The position numbers and the translations under genes are program-made. The notes under the pieces were generated by a model. The model made no database searches. It worked only from the letters and a program-made list of their open reading frames with translations, and was not told the DNA's origin. A stretch of 63,601 nt of DNA from DATGUA01 sp035301545 (GTDB lineage Bacteria > Bacillota > Clostridia > Tissierellales > Tissierellaceae): positions 1 through 63,601 of the forward strand of contig DATGUA010000007.1 in the NCBI GenBank assembly GCA_035301545.1, written 5' to 3'. This document shows, in pieces, positions 27,944 through 36,239 of the stretch (its first letter is position 1; each line of letters starts with the position of its first letter).

Positions 27944-28612
27944 ATGAACTTCTCGCCACTTATAATATCTTTAAAAGCTGGAGTACTATCGACTATAATT
28001 AATCTTATATTAGGAGTATATATAGCTTATCTTGTAAGTAAAATGGATAGGATGAAAGGAGTAGTTGATGGTATATTAACTTTACCATTAGTTCTTCCCC
28101 CTACTGTAGTAGGTTTTTTCCTTTTAATAATATTTGGTAGTAATTCTATTCTAGGGAAATTTTTATTAAAATTTAATAAAACAATAATTTTTACTCAGAC
28201 AGCTACGATTATTGCATCAACTATAGTGTCATTTCCGCTTATGTATAAGGTGGTAAGAGGTGCCTTTGAAGAATTAAATAAGGAAATACTTTATGTTGGT
28301 AGAACCCTTGGACTTAGTGAGTATAATATATTCAGAAAAATTATAATTCCTAATATATTCTCAAATATAATTGCAGGAGCTGTACTAACCTTTGCTAGAT
28401 CTTTAGGGGAATTTGGAGCAACCGCTATGGTTGCAGGGAATATACCTAATAAGACCCAAACTATGTCTTTAGCAGTATATAGTGCTGTTCAATCAGGGAA
28501 CAGGGAACTTGCATATAAATGGGTTCTACTTATGTCTTTTATTTCCTTTATAGCTATCTTGGTTATAAATATTTTTGAATCTAAAAATAAAAGGGGAGGA
28601 TTAAAGTTTTAA
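27944..28612 (+). CDS. modB: Molybdate ABC transporter permease ModB
   Basis: A 222-residue permease with about five membrane helices and the EAA loop GRTLGLSEYNIFRKIIIPN (about 124-142), plus ARSLGEFGATAMVAGN (about 149-164) typical of ModB. It follows modA by 1 bp, and its stop lies at the beginning of modC. Confidence 0.93.
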   Translation: MNFSPLIISLKAGVLSTIINLILGVYIAYLVSKMDRMKGVVDGILTLPLVLPPTVVGFFLLIIFGSNSILGKFLLKFNKTIIFTQTATIIASTIVSFPLMYKVVRGAFEELNKEILYVGRTLGLSEYNIFRKIIIPNIFSNIIAGAVLTFARSLGEFGATAMVAGNIPNKTQTMSLAVYSAVQSGNRELAYKWVLLMSFISFIAILVINIFESKNKRGGLKF

Positions 28613-29634
28613 AAGTTCAAATTAAAAAAAGATTAGGAGAATTTACTTTATCTATTGATTTTGAAATTAAAAAAGAAACTTTATCTTTACTAGGCCCTTC
28701 TGGTTGTGGTAAATCAATGACTCTAAAATGTATTGCTGGTATAGAAAAACCAGATGAAGGTAAAATAATTTTAAATAACAAAGTTTTATTTGATAGCAAA
28801 AAAGGAATTAACTTACCTCCACAGGATAGGAAAGTAGGATTACTATTTCAATCCTATGCATTATTTCCTAATATGACACTATATGAGAATATTTCTATAG
28901 GGATAAGGGGGAATATAAAAAAAGATAATAAAGTTAAGGAAATAATAGATAGATTTTCTCTGAATAAGTTAAAAAATCATTATCCTCATCAATTATCTGG
29001 TGGAGAGCAGCAAAGGGTGGCTTTAGCAAGAATGATAATAAATGAACCAGAAATATTTATGCTAGATGAACCTTTTTCTGCATTAGATGAATATCTTAGA
29101 TGGAATATAATAGAGTGGATTGCTGAATTAATGGAAAGAGAAAATACTCCTACCATATTAGTTTCTCATGATAAAAATGAGGTTTATAGATTATCTGATA
29201 CTGTTGCAATTATGAAAAATGGGAAGATAGTTGAGGAAAATACTAAAAAGAATATATTTAATAATCCAAGTTCCGTATATAGTGCTAATCTCATAGGATA
29301 TAAGAATATTTCTGAGATCCAATTTATAGATAGAGATACTTTATATGTTAAAGACTGGAATTTAAATCTAAATATTGATAATTATAACAAAAATGCTCGA
29401 TACATAGGGATAAATCAACAAAATATAAATTTAAAATTAAAGGGTAAAAATACTTTTACATTTCTTGTAGTAGATAAAATAATTAATTATGATCATGTAA
29501 TGTTACTTTTAAAAAATAATGAAGAACAAAAGCGACCTATTTATATGAAAGTAGACAATGGAAATAAATTTAGTATTAATGATAGGATTAGGATATCTTT
29601 AGATAAAGAAAATATTAATTTATTTAATAGATAA
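28609..29634 (+). CDS. modC: Molybdate ABC transporter ATP-binding protein ModC (unusual start)
   Basis: About 341 residues with Walker A GPSGCGKS (about 29-36), Q-loop LLFQSYALFPNMTLYENI, signature LSGGEQQRVALARM (about 126-139), Walker B IFMLDEPFSALDE and a TOBE-like tail (about 240-340). The first in-frame ATG (28717) would remove Walker A, so translation must begin earlier. GGGGAGG (28593-28599) precedes TTA at 28609 (then AAAGTTCAAATT). No ATG, GTG or TTG exists in the right place; TTA at 28609 or ATT at 28600 are the only candidates. A changed start codon or -1 frameshift from modB are alternatives. Confidence 0.85.
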   Translation, partial: LKVQIKKRLGEFTLSIDFEIKKETLSLLGPSGCGKSMTLKCIAGIEKPDEGKIILNNKVLFDSKKGINLPPQDRKVGLLFQSYALFPNMTLYENISIGIRGNIKKDNKVKEIIDRFSLNKLKNHYPHQLSGGEQQRVALARMIINEPEIFMLDEPFSALDEYLRWNIIEWIAELMERENTPTILVSHDKNEVYRLSDTVAIMKNGKIVEENTKKNIFNNPSSVYSANLIGYKNISEIQFIDRDTLYVKDWNLNLNIDNYNKNARYIGINQQNINLKLKGKNTFTFLVVDKIINYDHVMLLLKNNEEQKRPIYMKVDNGNKFSINDRIRISLDKENINLFNR

Positions 29635-29646
29635 TATTGGTAAATA

Positions 29647-29682
29647 ATAAAAACTCCTTGAGTACTCAAGAAGTTTTTTATT
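29647..29682. terminator. Terminator after modABC
   Basis: Arms 29647-29664 and 29665-29682 pair with one C/A mismatch around TTGAGTACTCAA; GTTTTTT lies in the 3' arm. It can serve both the mod operon and the convergent tatC. Confidence 0.8.
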
Positions 29683-29692
29683 ATTAGATCTA

Positions 29693-30418
29693 CTATTTTT
29701 TATTATTAGATTTATTATTTTCTATTATTTGAGAAAAGAATATTCCTACTTCGAATAATAATAGCATAGGTATAGCTAATAAAATTTGAGATATTACATC
29801 AGGTGGTGTAAGGATTGCAGATAATATAAATATTATTAAGATAGCAAATCTTCTATTTTTTCGTAATGTTCTTGTACTAACTAGTCCTAATTTAACTATA
29901 ATAGTCATAAAAATAGGTAATTCAAATACCAATCCAAAAGATAAGACAACTGTAATAACGAAAGATAAATAATTGCTAAAACTAATCATTGCCTCAACTT
30001 CATCTATTTGAAAAGATATAAAAAAGTTAATAACCAAAGGTAATACAATTAAATAGGAAAATAAGGCACCTAGAAAAAATAAGATTCCTCCTATGAAAAG
30101 TGATCTGACAATTAACTTTTTTTCATGAACCTCTAACCCTGGTTTGATAAATAACCAAATATTAAAAATAATAACAGGGAGTGAACAAGCTATACCTCCT
30201 ACAATTGCAATCTTAAGGTATGACATGAATAATTCATTTGGAGCAATAAATACAAATTCTATATCTGGTGCTTTACTTATCATATCTTTTACTACAAATT
30301 CAGAAAATCTATAAGATAATATGGAGAAACCAATTAAAAAGACAAGACTATATATAAGTCGTTTTCGTAGTTCAGAAAGATGTTCAACAATTGTTTGTTT
30401 TTGATCTTGAATTCCCAT
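29693..30418 (-). CDS. tatC: Sec-independent protein translocase TatC
   Basis: A 241-residue membrane protein with six hydrophobic segments and the family N-terminus (VEHLSELRKRLI, about 10-21) and LSFGLVFELPIFM (about 154-166). It is the Tat signal receptor. It lies in a minus-strand block with tatA and fdhD, next to the Tat-signal polyferredoxin gene at 32220. Confidence 0.95.
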   Translation of the reverse strand: MGIQDQKQTIVEHLSELRKRLIYSLVFLIGFSILSYRFSEFVVKDMISKAPDIEFVFIAPNELFMSYLKIAIVGGIACSLPVIIFNIWLFIKPGLEVHEKKLIVRSLFIGGILFFLGALFSYLIVLPLVINFFISFQIDEVEAMISFSNYLSFVITVVLSFGLVFELPIFMTIIVKLGLVSTRTLRKNRRFAILIIFILSAILTPPDVISQILLAIPMLLLFEVGIFFSQIIENNKSNNKK

Positions 30419-30435
30419 ATCTTCATCCTTTATTT

Positions 30436-30624
30436 TTAGTCTTTATTATCATTATCATCATCGTCTATAGATTTAGTAATTTCTTTAGAAGAATCTTTGA
30501 ATTGTCTGATAGCTTCTCCCATAGACTTACCAAGTTCAGGTAGTTTGGCAGGACCGAAAACTACCAAAGCAATTGCAAAGATTACAATTAACTCCATCAT
30601 TCCAATTTTACCAGGTCCAAACAT
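30436..30624 (-). CDS. tatA: Twin-arginine translocase subunit TatA (copy 1)
   Basis: A 62-residue protein: one membrane helix (about 7-23), FGPAKLPELGKSMGEAIRQFK amphipathic helix (in two parts, FGPAKLPELG and KSMGEAIRQFK) and an acidic tail. ATG 30624 follows GAGGAGGAA; an upstream in-frame start has no such site. 17 bp before tatC. Confidence 0.94.
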   Translation of the reverse strand: MFGPGKIGMMELIVIFAIALVVFGPAKLPELGKSMGEAIRQFKDSSKEITKSIDDDDNDNKD

Positions 30625-30800
30625 TATGTATTCCTCCTCATTTTTTATTATATACATATTAGCATTAAAATTTAATTATGTAAAGAATAAGAATAATAAT
30701 ATCTTATTCCTCTTTATAAATGAAATTATTCTATATTATATTTATTAATTTCAATCATAGAATAATTTTACAATTTAAGTAATTTATACTCATATAAAAT

Positions 30801-30830
30801 GAAGATAAAGAGTTATAACTCTTTATCTTC
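30801..30830 (-). terminator. Hairpin overlapping the end of the second tatA gene
   Basis: A perfect 30-bp palindrome (30801-30815 with 30816-30830) contains the last codons and the stop (30813-30815) of the 30813-30995 gene. On the minus strand ATTTTAT follows, so it probably reduces read-through into tatA copy 1. Confidence 0.75.
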
Positions 30831-30995
30831 ATTTTTTGAAGCATTATCTCGATTATTTAAGCTTGAACGAAAGGAACCTATTGCTTTTCCCATAGAACTA
30901 CCAATCTCTGGTAGTTTTGTAGGACCGAAGATTACTAAAACTATACCTAATATAAGAATAAGTTCACCTAAACCTAATTTACCAGGACCAAACAT
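30813..30995 (-). CDS. Twin-arginine translocase subunit TatA (copy 2)
   Basis: A 60-residue TatA/E protein: helix LGELILILGIVLVIFGP, then TKLPEIGSSMGKAIGSFR. It differs clearly from copy 1, so it is an old duplication or a functional second TatA. Its last codons (KEL-stop) are within a terminator palindrome. AAAGGGTTG precedes ATG 30995, just after fdhD. Confidence 0.93.
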   Translation of the reverse strand: MFGPGKLGLGELILILGIVLVIFGPTKLPEIGSSMGKAIGSFRSSLNNRDNASKNEDKEL

Positions 30996-31011
30996 AAAAT
31001 CAACCCTTTCT

Positions 31012-31737
31012 TTATTCTACTATCCTCTGTTTATTTGTATAAATAAGAGGATTTTCAGATAATATTCTTGAAACAATTGTAATATTATAATATTCTGCTA
31101 ATTTTATACCCATATCACTAGGATATTTAAAAGATGTGACCACTGGTATTTGAACTGCTGCACATTTAAGAAGCATATCTAATGACAATCTACCTGTAGT
31201 AGCAATAAAAGAACTGGAAAGATCGACTCCTTCTTTAACAGCTGCTCCTATGGCTTTATCAACCGAACAATGTCTTCCTATATCCTCTCTAAGGAAGTAT
31301 ATATCCTTGTCCGGATTTGAAACTATTGAGCTATGAACTCCTCCTGTTGTATTGTATATAACAGCCTCATTATCTAGTCTGTGAGCAATATCAGTAATTT
31401 GAGAAATATTAATTGAAAATTCATTTTTAATTTTAGGGATTTTATATATATTATCACTAAACTTATCTACTGAAGATGTACCACTAACAACAAATTCAGG
31501 AATACTATATAATTGATTGAAGGTATTAGTATTCATAGAAACAAAAATTTGATATGTATTTAAATCTATTTTAATATCATTAATAAGAGATAAATCTGTA
31601 AGCATGCCTCTAGTTAATAAATGACCTATTGCTAACTCTTCTAGATCAGAAGGTGTACACATGAATGTTGCAATTACTTTATTATTTACTAATAGTTCAA
31701 CAGGCATCTCTACAGCAGAAAATAATTCAGACCTCAT
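31012..31737 (-). CDS. fdhD: Formate dehydrogenase accessory protein FdhD, without the usual cysteine motif
   Basis: A 241-residue FdhD-family protein: DLEELAIGHLLTRG (about 31-44), TGGVHSS (about 125-131), REDIGRHCSVDKAIGAA (about 144-160) and TTGRLSLDMLLKCA (about 171-184). FdhD passes sulfur to the molybdenum cofactor of formate dehydrogenase. In E. coli the catalytic cysteines lie in GCGVCG; the matching stretch here reads SGTSSVDKF and has no cysteine. The family call is safe, but sulfurtransfer by the E. coli mechanism is doubtful. First gene of the minus-strand fdhD-tatA-tatA-tatC block. Confidence 0.9.
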   Translation of the reverse strand: MRSELFSAVEMPVELLVNNKVIATFMCTPSDLEELAIGHLLTRGMLTDLSLINDIKIDLNTYQIFVSMNTNTFNQLYSIPEFVVSGTSSVDKFSDNIYKIPKIKNEFSINISQITDIAHRLDNEAVIYNTTGGVHSSIVSNPDKDIYFLREDIGRHCSVDKAIGAAVKEGVDLSSSFIATTGRLSLDMLLKCAAVQIPVVTSFKYPSDMGIKLAEYYNITIVSRILSENPLIYTNKQRIVE

Positions 31738-31934
31738 TAATAATCACCACTCCTTTATACTATAATCGTATTATTTATCTTAATGTTAATAAAATTATAA
31801 TACAGAAATAGAAATATTACAAATATTTTATCAGTTTTTAAATACAAATTATTATTGATAATAATATAGATAAAATATTGATAGAAGTTAAGATATATTC
31901 ACCTTGAAGGCTTATATTTTTGTGAGAAGTATAA

Positions 31935-31963
31935 TTGAATTAGCACTTAAATTATGGTATAAT
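31935..31963 (+). promoter_or_regulatory. Promoter of the AOR operon
   Basis: TTGAAT (31935-31940), 17 nt, TATAAT (31958-31963), near-consensus sigma-A type. Transcript start is expected near 31970, 250 nt before the first gene. Confidence 0.7.
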
Positions 31964-32121
31964 CTGCTTTACATGTTTCTTATTTAACATAGTTAATACA
32001 TATGGGTAGAGCTTGATATATAGATCAATAGAGCCTAATTGTAATTAAATCTATTATATCATGTGTTCTAACAAGTGAAGGAAGCTAGTTTAATATTTTA
32101 ATTTTTAGAAATTAATAGAAA

Positions 32122-32198
32122 TAAGAGTAAGATTATATTTAACTCTTAAATTAAAATGAGTATATTCTTTGGTCAAAAAATATCTCAAAGAATATACT
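32122..32198 (+). promoter_or_regulatory. Two leader hairpins before the AOR operon
   Basis: TAAGAGT/ACTCTTA arms (32122-32128, 32142-32148) are followed by a 13-bp perfect inverted repeat AGTATATTCTTTG/CAAAGAATATACT (32159-32171, 32186-32198) ending 7 nt before the GAAAGGG binding site. No U-run follows, so this looks like an operator, protein-binding hairpin or part of a riboswitch rather than a terminator. Confidence 0.5.
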
Positions 32199-32219
32199 TA
32201 AATAGAAAGGGTGAATTAT

Positions 32220-32876
32220 ATGTTAGAGGAGAAAAAGCAAGGCAAATTTGACAAGATGATAAACCAAGAGGTAACAAGAAGAAGATTTATGAAGATTTCT
32301 GGTAAAAGTCTGGTTGGATTAACAGTATCAGCTTCATTATTATCATTGTTTGGTTGTACTCAAGAACAAGTAGACAGTGGTACTGTAGGTGTATGGGCAA
32401 CCCCTACTGGATTATTAGTAGTTAATCAAGACAAATGTACTGGATGTCAAAGATGTGAAATTAATTGTACATTAGTAAATGATGGGCATGTTTCATCTCA
32501 TATGTCTAGAATCAAAATGACACGTAATATTATGGATAATGATGGTCATGGTACATATCAAGATGACTGGGTATACTTTCCAGATACATGTCGCCAATGT
32601 GAAGAGCCATGGTGTGGAGAAGCTTGCCCTGTAGATGCAATATATGCAGATGATAAAGGAGTAAAATGGGTTGATGAAGAGAAGTGTGTAGGATGTGGAG
32701 AATGTGTAAAAGCATGTCCTTGGGATATGTGTACCTTAAATCCTGAAACAGAAAAGTCATCTAAATGTATTTTGTGTGGTGCTTGTGTAGATGGATGTCC
32801 AACATCAGCTTTAAAAATAGTAGATTGGGATGAAGTCACTGCTGCAGAACAGAAGGCTAGAAAACCAATAAATTAA
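32220..32876 (+). CDS. Tat-exported four-cluster ferredoxin, partner of the AOR-type enzyme
   Basis: A 218-residue protein. The N-terminus has a twin-arginine signal (RRRFMKISG, about 23-31), a hydrophobic stretch and LSLFGC, a lipobox-like end, so it is likely an exported lipoprotein. The rest has cysteine groups CTGCQRCEINC, CRQCEEPWCGEACP, CVGCGECVKACP and CILCGACVDGCP for four [4Fe-4S] clusters, like E. coli YdhY/DmsB-type proteins. ATG 32220 follows AAAGGGTG; GTG 32211 is within it. It transfers electrons to or from the AOR-family protein encoded 14 bp downstream. Tat genes lie 1 kb away. Confidence 0.88.
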   Translation: MLEEKKQGKFDKMINQEVTRRRFMKISGKSLVGLTVSASLLSLFGCTQEQVDSGTVGVWATPTGLLVVNQDKCTGCQRCEINCTLVNDGHVSSHMSRIKMTRNIMDNDGHGTYQDDWVYFPDTCRQCEEPWCGEACPVDAIYADDKGVKWVDEEKCVGCGECVKACPWDMCTLNPETEKSSKCILCGACVDGCPTSALKIVDWDEVTAAEQKARKPIN

Positions 32877-32889
32877 GGGGGAAAATTTA

Positions 32890-35010
32890 ATGGCAACATA
32901 TGGATGGGCTGGAAAGATACTTCGAGTTAATTTTACAGATAATTCAGTTGAATTAGAAGATACGGAAAAATATAAAGATTATGTAGGTGGAATGGGAATA
33001 GGGTACAAGATTATATATGATGAAGTACCTTTAGATACTCACGCTCATGATGAGGAATCTAAAATAGTCTTAGCCACAGGTCCTTTAACAGGATCAGGAA
33101 TACCATGTTCAGGAAGACTTAATATATCCTGTCTTTCTTCGTGGACTAAAGGGTATTCAATAGTAGACGCACATATGGGTGGACATATAGCTCATGCAAT
33201 AAAATATGCAGGATATGATGCAATTATATTTGAAGGGAAATCGAAGGATCCTGTTTACTTAAAAATAGATGATGATGATGTTACTATAGAAGATGCAAGT
33301 CATATTTGGGGAAAAGGAACCTTTGAATCTAATAAAATATTAGTAGAGGAAAATGGTGAAGGTTTTGATTCTGCTGTCATTGGACAAGCTGGAGAGAATC
33401 TAGTAAATATGTCTTGTATGATTACGTCAGTAGGGAATTCAGGTGGGGCTGGAGTTGCAGCTATCTTTGGATCTAAAAATGTGAAAGGTTTTGTAGCACG
33501 GGGAACAGGTAGCGTAAAAGTTGCCGATGCGAAAGAAGTAAAAGAAGTTAGTGATTATATGCTGAGAGAATTAGTAGGAGGGAATAATAACCATAATGTT
33601 CCAGCAGTCCCACAGTCTTGGGCAGAATATTCTGCACCATCAGGGAAAAATAGATGGTCAGGAGCACCAGGTAGAGGATGGAAAAAAGCTGAAGGTGGCT
33701 TTGTAGACATGGGGGAACAGCCAGTAGGTGATATAGATAAGATTGGATATAGAGCACATAAGGGCCATTTTGATCATGGAGATTTTGCAGATAAGTATAT
33801 GGTGAAAGTTGGAGGATGTTCATCTTGTCCTATAAGATGTTATGCTCAATATGATATGGATCCATTAGCAGAATATGATTTACCTACTAAGGTTTCTAAT
33901 ACATGTATGCCTATTATCTACCAGGCAGAATGGTATCCAGAAGGGATACAAGATTTTGAGGAAGAGGGAGATGCAAATATAATTATTTGCGGAGCTGGTT
34001 CTAGAGCGGTAGATGATTATGGTCTTTGGGATAATTATGGAAATATACAAAGAGATTTTAATCATTGTTATAAGTCTGGAATATTAAAAAAGAAACTACC
34101 AAAGGAGGAGTATAATGATATTCCATGGGATTTGATGGAAGAAGGAGATCCACGTTGGGTAGTAGAAATAGTCCGTAGAATAGCAACTAATGAAGGTGAA
34201 ATAGCTAAAATAGGCCTTGGAACTCATTTACTAGTAAAAGAATGGGATTTAGGTAAAGAATATTTAGATACAGAATACTTACAAAATGTAACTTATAATG
34301 GATTTCCCAAACATCATTCTTCTGAAGAGGCATGGCAAACAGGTTTATTATATAATTTGATGTATAATCGTGATTGTATGATTCATCACATGACAAATGT
34401 TGTACAATCTGGTTGTCCATATGATATATATAAAGAAATATTAGAAGAAGAGTTTGGAGAAGGGGCTGTAGATAAGCCACAACACTACACACCTATGAAT
34501 AAAAGCAAAGCAAAACTTGCTAAGTGGGGATTTATAGGAAAACAATGGCATGATATGGCTACTCTTTGTAATTGGATGTATCCTATGACCTTATCTCCAT
34601 CTAAAGATAGAGGCTATAAAGGTGATCTTAATTTAGATGCTATGTATATGACTGCAGTAACAGGAGAAGATTGGAGTAGAGAAGATATTGATTTAGTTAG
34701 TGAAAGAGTATCAAATATGCTTAGAGTTATGACGGCAATATCTTTTGACATACATGAAGGAAGTAAAAATTTAAGAGAAGATCATGACACTATACCAGAT
34801 TGGGTTTTTGATAAAGAACCAGAATTTGAGGCTTTCGAAGAAGGAACAGTTAAAATGGATAGGAAAGATATGGAAAAAGCAAAAACGATGTTTTATGAAG
34901 AAATGGGCTGGGATACGAAAACTGGAATTCCAACTAGAAAAACTCTTAAAAGAGTTGGCTTAGAATATATGGCTGATGATTTAGAAGAAAGGGGTTTACT
35001 ACCAACCTAA
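32890..35010 (+). CDS. Aldehyde:ferredoxin oxidoreductase-family tungsten/molybdenum enzyme (YdhV-like)
   Basis: A 706-residue AOR-family protein: GWAGKILRVNFTDNSV (about 5-20), GPLTGSGIPCSGRLN (about 66-80), IVDAHMGGHIAHAIKYAGYD region (about 94-113) and the CxxC-x-x-x-C region CSSCPIRC (about 314-321). The residue YNRDCMIHH lies near 495. These enzymes hold W- or Mo-bis-pyranopterin and one [4Fe-4S]. Length and the ferredoxin partner fit the YdhV/BamB-like branch better than classical AOR of ~610 residues. It has no signal of its own, so it may be exported with its Tat partner or stay inside; this is open. Confidence 0.92.
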   Translation: MATYGWAGKILRVNFTDNSVELEDTEKYKDYVGGMGIGYKIIYDEVPLDTHAHDEESKIVLATGPLTGSGIPCSGRLNISCLSSWTKGYSIVDAHMGGHIAHAIKYAGYDAIIFEGKSKDPVYLKIDDDDVTIEDASHIWGKGTFESNKILVEENGEGFDSAVIGQAGENLVNMSCMITSVGNSGGAGVAAIFGSKNVKGFVARGTGSVKVADAKEVKEVSDYMLRELVGGNNNHNVPAVPQSWAEYSAPSGKNRWSGAPGRGWKKAEGGFVDMGEQPVGDIDKIGYRAHKGHFDHGDFADKYMVKVGGCSSCPIRCYAQYDMDPLAEYDLPTKVSNTCMPIIYQAEWYPEGIQDFEEEGDANIIICGAGSRAVDDYGLWDNYGNIQRDFNHCYKSGILKKKLPKEEYNDIPWDLMEEGDPRWVVEIVRRIATNEGEIAKIGLGTHLLVKEWDLGKEYLDTEYLQNVTYNGFPKHHSSEEAWQTGLLYNLMYNRDCMIHHMTNVVQSGCPYDIYKEILEEEFGEGAVDKPQHYTPMNKSKAKLAKWGFIGKQWHDMATLCNWMYPMTLSPSKDRGYKGDLNLDAMYMTAVTGEDWSREDIDLVSERVSNMLRVMTAISFDIHEGSKNLREDHDTIPDWVFDKEPEFEAFEEGTVKMDRKDMEKAKTMFYEEMGWDTKTGIPTRKTLKRVGLEYMADDLEERGLLPT

Positions 35011-35040
35011 ATGTAATAATAAGCTAGGAGGTTAAATAGA

Positions 35041-35799
35041 GTGCTATTTGGAAGAAGAAAAAAGGGTTTTACTGAAGAAAAGTTAGATGAATTTTCTAGT
35101 GAAGTAAATGACAGCAAATCAGATCAAATTAATGAAGAAGTAGAAGAGGGTACAGATCAAGAAGAAAAAATAGATTTATCAGATTATCTAGATTCTATTG
35201 CAGATGAGGAAGATGATTTTTCCCCATCTGAAATTAAGAAATTGGAAGAGGAAGTATTGGAAGACGAAGAAACAGAAGAAAAGACTCAAGAACAACTACT
35301 AGCTGAATTTATAAGAGATCGAAGCGAAGGTGCACATGTAACGGCTGAATCATCTTTAGAGAAAGAAGGACAAAACCTTGAAGACTTGTTAGAAAAATTG
35401 AAAAACAACAAGGATCTTAAGGATATTGTTTCTATAAAAGGCGATAAGGATGTTTATTATTATTCTGATAGGTTTATGAGTGACAATTATGCTAAAATTG
35501 CTGTATTAGTAGAAGATAAAGATATGGCTAAAACTATAGCTGAAATGGTTAGATGGAATGGTAAAACTTATCCTTGTCCTACGCCACTATACTATTTTGG
35601 TAATTCTCCCTACTTTTATACAAAGCCACAAATTGAACGTGCACTAAAGAGTATAGAGAGAAAAGAAGAATATAATGATATATTTGAATTAACAACAGGT
35701 AATGATGTTAGATATTTATATTCTACTATTCATATGAGTGAGAAATATGCAAGGGCATTAGCAGAAAGCACTGAGTATGGAGAATATGGATATCACTAA
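35041..35799 (+). CDS. Unknown acidic protein of the AOR operon with a duplicated motif
   Basis: A 252-residue soluble protein. Residues 1-10 are basic; 11-110 are very acidic and probably disordered or coiled; the C-terminal half is folded. A motif occurs twice: KDVYYYSDRFMSDNYAK (about 136-152) and NDVRYLYSTIHMSEKYAR (about 221-238), sharing DVxYxYSxxxMSxxYA. I recognise no catalytic signature. GTG start after AGGAGGT, 30 bp after the AOR-type gene. Position suggests a counterpart of E. coli YdhW, in the ydhYVW order, perhaps an assembly chaperone. Confidence 0.75.
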   Translation: MLFGRRKKGFTEEKLDEFSSEVNDSKSDQINEEVEEGTDQEEKIDLSDYLDSIADEEDDFSPSEIKKLEEEVLEDEETEEKTQEQLLAEFIRDRSEGAHVTAESSLEKEGQNLEDLLEKLKNNKDLKDIVSIKGDKDVYYYSDRFMSDNYAKIAVLVEDKDMAKTIAEMVRWNGKTYPCPTPLYYFGNSPYFYTKPQIERALKSIERKEEYNDIFELTTGNDVRYLYSTIHMSEKYARALAESTEYGEYGYH

Positions 35800-36239
35800 T
35801 ATTTTTAAAATTAAATAAGGATTGGCTCTGAATATCCTACAATAAGGATACAGACATAATACTAAGATATTTATTAATTTTTAACAATGTTTGAGTAATC
35901 CATCCCACTTCTAAAGTAGTGGGATGGATTACTCATTTTTTATTGTATCTATTTTCTACTATGATATAATCAGTCTATAGATATAAGAGGTTAATATGAT
36001 ATGGAATTAGATAGTAATGTTTATTTCTAAAAGGATATATAGAAGGCCAAGGTCAATAAATAGGTAAGATGAATAAAATTTATTAAAACCTTTGGTTGTA
36101 CTAGATTTATTTATGATAAAACTAAGAAAAAACTAAATAACACTCCAGCACAATTTTGAAAATTGCAATATTAAGTTGAAGAACTTTGATAAAGTTTAAT
36201 AAAATAGAATTATTTATTTTATAAAGGGGTTAAACTATT
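35800..36239. other. Intergenic region before mobB
   Basis: No gene is seen. It holds the AOR operon terminator (35892-35940), a possible promoter with TATAAT (35965-35970) but a weak -35, and a leader of about 260 nt. Within the leader, CCAAGGT (near 36050) can pair with ACCTTTGG (near 36090), with no known riboswitch pattern. Confidence 0.5.
35892..35942 (+). terminator. Strong terminator of the AOR operon
   Basis: A perfect 18-bp stem (35892-35909 with 35918-35935), 8-nt loop and TTTTTTATT. Confidence 0.93.

Larger units (their letters stand above)
31738..32219. other. Long intergenic region: promoter and structured leader of the AOR operon
   Basis: No gene is seen in 482 bp. A strong promoter stands at 31935-31963 (TTGAAT, 17 nt, TGG then TATAAT). 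The resulting leader would be about 250 nt and includes inverted repeats at 32122-32148 and 32159-32198. The first ~190 bp carry the divergent fdhD promoter and nothing else I recognise. Confidence 0.6.

Noticed and set aside
30497..31062. Plus-strand frames over the two tatA genes
   Set aside because: They are complements of the conserved TatA proteins and lack binding sites.
31970..32210. Molybdenum-cofactor riboswitch in the AOR leader
   Set aside because: I could not find the conserved core pattern of that RNA; only unassigned hairpins are seen.
33548..33823. Antisense reading frame within the AOR-type gene
   Set aside because: Opposite strand of a clear conserved gene, no ribosome binding site, no family resemblance.
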